64,000 nt of DNA, from NCBI RefSeq assembly GCF_000471905.2, contig NW_006500327.1, forward strand, positions 3,463,458-3,527,457, given 5' to 3'. This DNA comes from Amborella trichopoda. Taxonomy: Eukaryota > Streptophyta > Magnoliopsida > Amborellales > Amborellaceae. Position 1 is the stretch's first letter, and each line of letters begins with the position of its first letter. The position numbers were made by a program, and so were the translations under genes. This document shows, piece after piece, positions 56,658 through 64,000 of the stretch. The notes under the pieces were generated by a model. The model saw nothing but the letters and a program-made list of their open reading frames with translations, ran no database searches and was not told the origin of the DNA.

Positions 56658-58745
56658 CTACAAGAAAAAGAGGTCACCGACTTGATCAAGATCACCTGGG
56701 AAAATACCATCCCTATTGGGTCTATGGACTTTCAGCTAAATAAAAAACTGCTAAATGTTGGGCATAAGTTGGTTGTATGGAAAAAATAATAATCATGCTC
56801 CTATCAGAGGTAGGATTGATGAAGTTCTTAAAAAATTCCAATTGGTTGATGAAGTGGTAGAAAGCACAGGTGTTTAGTCTGAAGATTTGATGGGTGAGAA
56901 GAACTCAAGAGAGTGGAAGAAGTGTATTGGAAACAACGCTTGCGTGTAAAGTGACTTAATGAAGGTGATTTGAATACTAAATTCTCAATTTCTCTGATAA
57001 AAGCGTGTTTGTCTAATCTATCTATTTATCAGATTTCAATTTTGCAGATTCCAGCATCGATGGCCAAGAAAATTAAGAGGCTTATGCGTAACTTTCTTTG
57101 GGGTTCTTTGGGTGACTCTAAAAAATTCCATCTCATGCAGTGGGATAGGGTGTGTACTCCTAAGAGAGAGGGTGGTCTAGGTTTAAGGAAGATAAAACTA
57201 GTCAATCAAGTGCTTTTATGCAAATGGTGGTGCAGAAGCCTAAGGCTCAAAGATCAACTTTGGTATAAAGTGATAGGGGCTAAATATGGGGAGGATAGAT
57301 TCCAGATGTGGGTTGGAGAGCGACATCATAATAGAGCTATGTCCCCTTATTGGAAAGCTATTTTCTATTGTAAAGCTTTGATTCATAGGGATATTCGATG
57401 GTCTCTTGGTAATGGCCATAGTATATCCTTTTGGTATCACAAATGGCTGGGTAATGCTCCATTGAAAATTGTTTTCCCTTTGGTCTTCCATTGTATGAAA
57501 AACCAAAATGCGGTTATACATGATTTATTGGCTGAAAGGGGGGATAAGAAGGATTGGGAGTTTAACTTTCTTTACAACAGGATCTCTGAAGATACACTCT
57601 CCCAATTTTCTGAAGTTCTTTCGATATTACGAGATGTATATATACCATTTGATGTGGATGCAGAGGATGAGGTTAGTTGGGACCTTGCCAAGGATGGTCA
57701 GTTTTTGGTAAGGTTGATGTATGATCTCCTTTTTCATGATAGATGACGATAGTCTACGCTGGAATTAACGAGTATTTGGAAGTGGCCAGTTCCTCTCAAG
57801 GTGCAAGTCTTTCTTTGGTTGGTATTGCAAGATAAGGTTCTTACTACCGACAATCTCATCAAAAGAGGCAAGATCTTGCCCAATATATGCCTTCTTTGTA
57901 AGTGCGATGAGGAAACAGGTTCCCATCTCTTTCTTCATTGCCCTTTTACCCATGGAATTTGGTGCGGGTTTTTTGGACAATTACGCGTCCCATTGGTCTT
58001 ACCTGCAGATGGTTTTGGAGTCTTGCATGCTCTTTCTATCCCTTCTTTGCCTCAGACTGGTGTGATTATTTGGCAAATTGCACGAGGGGTGATTCTTTGA
58101 GAATTTTGGAAGGAAAGAAATAAAAGAGTCTTTGAAGGGACATCATTACCATGTGAAAGAGTATTGGAGATGATCCTCCATTCTATTTGGATGAACCTAT
58201 CGATTCATAAGGTGGGAAAAGATATTATAGAGGTTGATGTGAGGTTTAACTTATCTACTCTTTTCCAATTAGAAGGTCGAAGGAATAGAGCCATTGGTAG
58301 ATGGTCTCCGCCAGCAAGGGGGTTTTTTAAATTGAACTTTAATGTTAGCTCTTTTGAAAACTCAGGTAATGCGTGTTATGGAGTCGTTGTAAGGGATTAG
58401 GAGGGTCAGATATTGCTTACTTATGCAGGTCCTTTGGGGATGAAGATAACGAATTTTGCGAAATTTTATGCACTTACTCAGGGGCTTAAACTTTTTAGGG
58501 ATAAGAATATTGGGATGAGGTGTATTGTTGAAGGGGATTCTTTGAATGTCATCACCTGGTGCAATAAGGAAAATAAGGTCCTGTGGGAGTTGAGATCTTT
58601 CTTGTTAGAAACCATCGACCTCTCTCGGTCTTTATCTCTTTCATTCGTTCATGTCTTGCGGGAGGCCAATGGCTTGGCGGACTCCCTTGCAAAACAAGGT
58701 CCTTCTCTTGCTGATTTGGTAGTTTCTGATGTTCTTATTTCCTAA
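56658..58745 (+). pseudogene. L1 ORF2 RT remnant, zf-RVT and RNase H
   Basis: After a short RT N-terminal stub, the frame at 56970-57746 runs from GDLNTKFS straight into LIKACLSNLSIYQISILQIP, which normally lies far beyond the catalytic palm, so the palm with its YADD motif is gone without breaking the frame. Then come KRLMRNFLWG and a zf-RVT domain (KVQVFLWLVLQDKVLTTDNL, CLLCKCDEETGSHLFLHC). RNase H follows with one stop near 58399. Its first catalytic Asp is Asn (KLNFNVSS) and the Glu position reads Lys (NFAKFYAL), while VEGDSLNV and REANGLADSLAKQ keep their Asp residues. Confidence 0.88.
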
Positions 58746-58914
58746 TTCTGTTGTATTATTTTCATTGATGAATAAGATTCTGAAACTTTCTTCAAAAAAA
58801 TATATTCTGAAACTTTCTTCAAAAAATATATTATGAACTGTCTTATCATAATGGAATGATAGGTCATGGATCTTTTATATGTGGTGCGCCACATGGAAAG
58901 CCTACTCTACATTT

Positions 58915-59310
58915 GGACGAGGTTTCTATAACGCTTAGGTTTTATGAAAATAAAATAAAGCCTCATCTTAAATCCTCGTTCAAAAAGTATTTTTGATTAC
59001 GGAAATCTCTATGATGGTTTTAAATCAATTTCCAACACCGATAATAAAATTTGAAACTCAAAAAATGATAAAAATATTGCGGATATGTGAATATTTATTT
59101 TTAAAATAAAATTGATAGTATAGATAATATGTTACAATATACACTATTTGTAGAGCTTGAAATTCTAATTTTTCTTCACAACCATAATATTCAAGTCTAG
59201 ATAATCGATGTAAAGGTTTTCCATTGCTTGACTTGCAATTTTTGATGAGTTATGAAGTGAGGATTTACTTATTTTTAGGGCTGCAGTCCTATCGAACCAT
59301 TTTCCTACAT
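58915..59310 (+). mobile_element. MITE family A copy after the L1
   Basis: Diverged copy: GATAGTATAGATAATATG, ACAATATACACTATTTG and CAAGTCTAGATAATCGATG correspond to family landmarks, with a GGGCTGCAGTCCTATCG right end. Ends are poorly preserved. Confidence 0.55.
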
Positions 59311-59689
59311 TATATAGCCTAACTCAAAAACGTTTGATCACTCGAGTTTGGTCTACACATTTTTGTATACCCTAGACAGACAGTTCGGCCCATACTATTC
59401 CAATTCCCAAGTCCAAAGGTTGGAAAGCACACGGTTAGTTTTACAATGGATATTCTCAATAGATGTCGGCTGAGATATTTCCAAGTACAAAATTTTGTAG
59501 GCAAAATATTAATTTTTAGTTTCAAAGGAAAAATAATTTGTGTCCACTTTTACACACGTCCCATTTAAACATCTCAAATTTTCAGTTGCTTACAGACCAA
59601 GCGATCTCAGCTAAAAATTTAGGGTTCTAGAAGTCCAGGCCTTCACACTAGTAGTGGGGTGCTCTAGAATCCAGTCACTTCAGCTGCTA

Positions 59690-60330
59690 AGTCTTTTGAA
59701 TCTCAATATCTACAAGAAAATGATCATTCAGTAAGACGACAAATCTTACTCTCAAAATTTCTTAAATTACAAACCAACCCAAGAACTCACAAAATTTCTT
59801 TAATCATAAAATCTGAGAATTCTCATGCACACATGCATCATTAAATAAGTCAAATGGCTAAATTTACAAAAATCTCAATGAGAATAACTTATATCTTGTC
59901 ATCAAAGTCTACTTGATTTACAAAAGCTGAACATAATCATGTAAATACATGTCTTTAATGTACAAAATCTGAACATCGCCATGTAGATGCGCCAGTCAGT
60001 AAGCCCAAAGGGCTAAATTTACAAAATCCATGAGCACAAGCTCACCCCTCACTAGCTAATAACCCAATCCTAGGGTGTAGAGTCAAAAGTTAATTTACAA
60101 AACTCAAAGAACTGATCTACAAAACATAAAAATCTTCATGTAATTACACAAACTACGAACCAAAATGGCAAAATTTACAAAATCCCACAAGAAACCACCA
60201 TCTGACCAGCTGAGAATCCCCTATAGCACAATCAAAATTTCCTTACATAACAAAGCCCAAAGATCCTCACACTAATTACACAAGCTTACAGCCAAAATAC
60301 ACAAGCTTACAGCCAAAATGGCCATTTTTC
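59690..60330. repeat. Imperfect AAATTTACAAAATC repeats downstream of CIPK
   Basis: About eight loosely spaced copies of AATTTACAAAATC or a close variant, often with CATGTAAAT or AAGCCCAAAG nearby, plus a 20-bp tandem copy of ACAAGCTTACAGCCAAAAT at 60281-60318. It probably includes the CIPK 3' UTR. Confidence 0.5.
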
Positions 60331-60493
60331 ACAAATGAAAAAGAAAAAGAAAAAAAGATTCTCGACCTCCCATTCCCCAACAACCAAAAATCTTACCCGA
60401 TCTTTTGGCTCCCAGTGTCTCAGTTAATTGCAACCCACCCAATCTTCGGGCTCCCAAAGTTTCAGCGAATTTCAGCAAGGTTTTGGCACTGTC

Positions 60494-61801
60494 TCAGGCC
60501 ACTGCATGAGCTTCATCACCCTGCCAAGTCCAAACAATATCACCAAGCCCTGGTCTCACTTGTCTCTCAAAGAACTCTGCATATTCAAGAGTATCACCAC
60601 TCGATTTCGAGAACTCAACAACAGCAAGAGATGGAGCCACCTCAAAAACCTCAGCTTTCACATGAAGAGGCCCTTTTCTCCCTTCTTTTTCCTTATTAAT
60701 CCACACCTTAAACCCCTTCCTCTTTACACAAAAACCCAATCCTTTGGCTATGGTTTCGAGCTTTCTGAGAATTGAGGAGGCCCCATGTTTTGAAGTGAAC
60801 ATGGTGCCCGACTTCCTCTTGTTTTCGAATAAGTTTGAGAGATCAAACCCAAGAGACATAGAAGAAATGAGCTCGAAAGCATTAAAGAAAGCTGGTTTAT
60901 CAGGTTCCTCTGTTTCGAAAGGTAGCTTTTCAGTTTCCTCTGGTTCTTGCTCTGGTGGCTCTATTGTCCAAAAATTTGGTCTTGAAAGCCCCTTTTTGAA
61001 CCATGAGTTCTCTACGATTTCACCAATGGTGATCCTCTTCTCTGGGTCAGTGACCAAAAGCTTCGAGATTAGGGTTTTGGCCTCTGTCGAAAACCATGGA
61101 GGAAACTCGAATTCCCCCTTGAAAACCTTCCTATACATTGTCATGATGTTCTCATCTTGAAATGGAAGAAACCCAGCAAGCAAAACATAGAGAATTACAC
61201 CGCACGACCAGATATCAGCTTTAGCTCCATCATATCCCTTCTTTCTGAGAACCTCTGGTGCAACATAAGCAGGGGTTCCACACTGTGTATGCAACAACCC
61301 ATCTTGTCTCAATTGTTCAGGTAAAGCACTGAGACCAAAATCCGAAACTTTCAGGTTTTCATGCTCATCAAGCAAAAGGTTTTCAGGTTTCAAATCTCTA
61401 TGGGCTATTCCTCTGCTGTGGCAAAGATCAATGGCGCTTATCAGTTGTTGAAAATAAGAGCGGACTGCTTCTTCCTTCAACCTCCCTTTTGCTACTTTCG
61501 CAAAAAGCTCACCTCCCTTTACATACTCCATTACAAAGTAGATTTTGGTTTTGGTGGCCAGGACTTCTTTGAGCTGAACTATATTGGGGTGGCGAACCAG
61601 TCTCATTACCGAGATTTCTCGCTTTATTTGGTTGATTAGACCTTCTTTTTTGATCTGGTCTTTGCTCAGTGCTTTAATGGCGACGCCTTCCCCTGTTTTG
61701 AGGTGTTTGGCATAGTATACTTTAGCGAACGTGCCTTGGCCTAGGAGGCGGCCGAGCTCGTATTTTCCAAAGAGCAGGCTTCTGGTTGTTTGCTTCTCCA
61801 T
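60494..61801 (-). CDS. CIPK5-like: CBL-interacting protein kinase, CIPK5/CIPK25 type (SnRK3)
   Basis: Ser/Thr kinase that is activated by calcineurin B-like calcium sensors and phosphorylates transporters and other targets at membranes. Single uninterrupted frame of 435 residues, matching the intronless CIPK clade. Seen: glycine loop GQGTFAKV (21-28), catalytic Lys43, HRD 134-136 followed by LKPEN, DFG 154-156, activation-loop [12 protein letters not shown] (172-183) with Thr172, [14 protein letters not shown] (189-202), and the kinase end near 270. After an acidic linker comes the NAF/FISL motif [12 protein letters not shown] (305-316), which binds CBLs, then the PPI phosphatase-binding region about 345-375 and the terminal regulatory segment [10 protein letters not shown]...DIVWTW. 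All key catalytic residues are present. The start is the first ATG before the [11 protein letters not shown] kinase start. The linker after the kinase ([12 protein letters not shown]) is unusually acidic. The closest family members as I recall them are CIPK5 and CIPK25; the exact orthologue is uncertain, but CIPK membership is not. Confidence 0.96.
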   Translation of the reverse strand: MEKQTTRSLLFGKYELGRLLGQGTFAKVYYAKHLKTGEGVAIKALSKDQIKKEGLINQIKREISVMRLVRHPNIVQLKEVLATKTKIYFVMEYVKGGELFAKVAKGRLKEEAVRSYFQQLISAIDLCHSRGIAHRDLKPENLLLDEHENLKVSDFGLSALPEQLRQDGLLHTQCGTPAYVAPEVLRKKGYDGAKADIWSCGVILYVLLAGFLPFQDENIMTMYRKVFKGEFEFPPWFSTEAKTLISKLLVTDPEKRITIGEIVENSWFKKGLSRPNFWTIEPPEQEPEETEKLPFETEEPDKPAFFNAFELISSMSLGFDLSNLFENKRKSGTMFTSKHGASSILRKLETIAKGLGFCVKRKGFKVWINKEKEGRKGPLHVKAEVFEVAPSLAVVEFSKSSGDTLEYAEFFERQVRPGLGDIVWTWQGDEAHAVA

Positions 61802-61950
61802 CAGGCTTTCTCTCTCTAGAGATTGCCACCTCTCTCTAGAAATTGAAACTTCCTCAGTAGATCAAGTTTTTCTCCCTAGAAATGGGTTTCTATGTCTTCC
61901 TCTAACTCTCTATAGAAATGGGTTTCCTCTCTCTAGAAAGGAAGAGCCAG
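61802..61950 (-). repeat. CIPK 5' leader: repeated CTCTCTAGAAATGGGTTTC unit
   Basis: Directly upstream of the CIPK start the plus strand shows about five imperfect copies of a unit like TCTCTAGAAATGGGTTTC (near 61808, 61832, 61872, 61908 and 61930). It is a pyrimidine-rich leader repeat on one strand and purine-rich on the coding strand. It may be untranslated leader; no promoter box could be assigned. Confidence 0.5.
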
Positions 61951-62640
61951 AAAACTAAAAAATTTCACAAAAGATAAAAAAAAATGGATCTAAGAGTACA
62001 AAAGTTAAAGGCAGAACCTGGTTAGGCACAAGAAGAATTTCTCAGAGGTCGCAGCACCCACTGGATCCTTTCCTTTCTTTAGAGAGAGAGACAACAATAA
62101 AAGCTACTTGCTTTAGAGAGAGAAACGACTGTAAGAGAGAGTACTTCATATACAACCTCCTCGTAAAAATCGGAACCCCTCGCCGATAGGAGAGGGGGGG
62201 CCATTGACCACTCAGATCCATTCGAGAAAGGTAGAAAACTAAAGTCTTGATTTGGCTGGAAAACAGTCGGGAGTCACAAACTTTCACCGGAAAACTCAAA
62301 ACAATGGCGAAGATAAAAAAAAATTGTGATGGGGTTTCATCGGAAAACTCAAAACAAATGGTGAAGATCAAAAAAATTTGCTATGGCTCGAACTTCAAAA
62401 TGGAGGAGTTTTCTTATGGGGTTTGAAGAGATTGGGGAAAGAGGTTAGAGGAATAAATAGAGGGAGAGTGGGGGGAGAAAGCGAAAGGCATGGTGCGAGA
62501 TTGAAGAGGGATACGTGGTATGGTGGCGTATGGCGATTGGGGCCCCTTGGTTTTGGGGGGTGGAAAGAGAGGCCAGCACACCGATTTATGATCCAAAACC
62601 CTAACTAATGAGGAGCCCACATTTAGTTATCTTATATAAT
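61951..62640. other. Upstream region of CIPK, no gene seen
   Basis: Probable promoter or intergenic DNA. It holds GAGAGAGA tracts (62085-62130) and a short near-duplication, the GGAAAACTCAAAACAA unit at about 62288 and 62342. The open frames here are short and have no recognisable domain. Confidence 0.3.
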
Positions 62641-62834
62641 ATTCAAACCCCAATGGGAACACCGATAATTGGTCAAGATTTGGTGCTAAAAGATTCGGTG
62701 ATCCTGCAGGACTATATTGTATTTTTGCTTTCACATGCTGCACTGTTGGGGCTATGCAAAGTCGGAAATCACCAATCAATTCCATAAATAAATAAAAAGA
62801 CATTCAGATCATGTTTCAATTAAGGGATTATATA

Positions 62835-63190
62835 CTATCATCATCACCATCAAAGCCTTTTCCCAACTATTTGAGGTTGACTGTACGAATCCTGATAGGT
62901 CATTCTGTTCGATCAAATATCATACCCCTCAGTGAGGCTATATGTCCTTATATCTTAACGCACTACTCCCAACCATGTCCTCTTGTGGTTACCCCTTGTC
63001 CTTTTTTAGCCTTTCACTTAAACCACCCTGTATCCTCCTAACAGGTGTTGTATTGGGTTTGTGTTGCATATGGCCAGCATACCTAAGTCTACTTTATCTC
63101 ATATTATCGCTTGTTGGAGCCACACCTTAGTTCTCCTTAACAAATTTATTTCGAATTTGATCTTTTCTTTTATGGCGACCTGATGCAACC
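62835..63190 (-). mobile_element. RTE LINE 3' fragment downstream-facing toward CIPK
   Basis: On the minus strand the last ORF part is degraded (YAGHMQHKPNTTPVRR-like and PHTVNLK-like reads) and ends with AATAGTTGGGAAAAGGC then a GATGGTGATGATGATAG tail at 62834-62850. It shares its 3' end with the other RTE fragments in the window. Confidence 0.75.
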
Positions 63191-64000
63191 CAAAATATTA
63201 TTCTCGAGTTTCTAGATAAGAGAGATAAGCTTAAAGTTACGAGAGGAACCATAAAAGGGCAAATTAATCATGGAGTTTATCCTTTTATATCTTTAATTTA
63301 TTCATTGAGTCTTTTTATTCACTCAGAGGCCTAAGAAGTTCTTACAAAAGTCTTTTATGTCCTTTTATTCACTTAAAGTCTTTTATAATAAAAAGTCATG
63401 ATTAGATTAAATGAATAGCCAAGATTAAGTCTTGTTTCAGGGTTTTTTTATATAAAGGATCTATTCAATCATAATAGATGATTATATTATGGACTTTTAT
63501 TGAAAACCCTAGAGCAACAAGTGTTTCTTCTTCATCTTTGGCTTTTTAAATCTTTATCTAATTTTGGATCTTCCCTATTGCTTAAATCCTATCTCAAAGC
63601 TACTAGGTCTGTACTAGGTTAATATCAATGCTCGACGATTAGCAAGGGTAGCACTGTAGCATGGCATTGTAGCAAGTTATTGTAGCGTTGATTTTTGTGC
63701 CCTAGATCGATAACCATTTCTCTCCTTCAAGGAAAAAGTGGAAAAGCAGCAACGGTTTGATACTAATTCGCGAGAATGGATTGCAAATCTGAGGAGATTG
63801 CTTGAAACCTTAGCCTTGTGTTTGGTGCATATGAAAACCCCATCTGAAGAGGATGAGATAGAGGTAGATGATTCGATCACCAAATTGGTGTTAAATGGGT
63901 CAAATTCATGATGTGATCTTAGTCAAGAGTTCGGTGCACAGTGTCATTAACGTGGGCACAAAATCAATGATGATTTTGAGTAGGTGTTATGGAACTCTAT
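63191..64000. other. Unassigned end of window
   Basis: A TTTTATATAAAGGATC box (63447-63462) and downstream text with TTGTAGC repeats (63653-63687) suggest LTR-like sequence, but no ends or primer site were found. A short frame at 63730-63905 has no recognised domain. Confidence 0.3.

Larger units (their letters stand above)
53790..58830 (+). mobile_element. L1-type LINE, nearly full span, RT core deleted
   Basis: A plant L1 retrotransposon in the plus orientation. Order seen: ORF1 gag-like region (53901-55911), apurinic endonuclease (55912-56657), a stub of RT, then the RT thumb end, zf-RVT zinc finger (57756-57990) and RNase H (58280-58745), followed by a 3' tail. The tail contains a tandemly repeated ATTCTGAAACTTTCTTC unit with short A runs (58776-58830). 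Many stops and frame changes are present and the catalytic RT palm is missing, so it cannot move by itself. I found no clear target-site duplication; the 5' boundary is approximate. Confidence 0.9.

Noticed and set aside
60744..61160. Open frames opposite the CIPK
   Set aside because: Antisense shadows of the kinase reading frame.

Overview
The window is nuclear DNA from a flowering plant, AT-rich and heavy with transposon remains. It holds two intact protein genes I can support fully. The LINE types (L1 with an RNase H domain, and RTE), Copia and Gypsy relics, MULE/hAT/PIF-type MITEs and the CIPK kinase family all point to an angiosperm. The very large introns would fit a magnoliid, basal eudicot or other non-grass lineage, but the species cannot be read from the sequence.

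Gene 1 is TAF5, a WD40 subunit of TFIID, on the minus strand from 50718 to 14753. I joined 19 exons by hand. Every junction is GT-AG, all phases agree, and the total is 2007 nt (668 codons plus stop), essentially the length of the Arabidopsis protein. Coding sequence is only about 5.6% of the 36-kb gene. Intron 1 (5.3 kb), intron 2 (5.2 kb) and above all intron 12 (13.7 kb) are filled with transposon debris, two assembly gaps and tandem repeats. Gene 2 is an intronless CBL-interacting protein kinase of the CIPK5/CIPK25 type on the minus strand (61801 to 60494), complete with kinase, NAF and PPI regions.

Layout: 1-14750 is intergenic, with a six-copy tandem repeat, an LTR-like palindrome, a decayed Copia pol, L1 fragments, MITEs and a 2.4-kb PIF/Harbinger-type element filled by a 1.7-kb AGAGAGAAA-rich array. 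14753-50718 is TAF5. 50850-53790 holds a MITE, a Copia LTR with primer-binding site, and an inverted L1 RNase H fragment. 53790-58800 is a nearly full-span L1 LINE lacking the reverse transcriptase core. 58900-60490 is a MITE and repeat-rich spacer. 60494-61801 is the CIPK. 61802-64000 is its upstream region, an RTE 3' fragment and unassigned sequence.

The most unusual items are several non-autonomous DNA elements whose ends I could define with target-site duplications, two of which carry their own tandem arrays; an eight-copy MITE family; five RTE tails sharing one 3' end; an L1 with a frame-keeping deletion of its catalytic core; and an in-frame upstream ATG on TAF5. I found no convincing new multi-gene system. 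TAF5 (general transcription) and the CIPK (calcium signalling) are not functionally linked beyond being neighbours.
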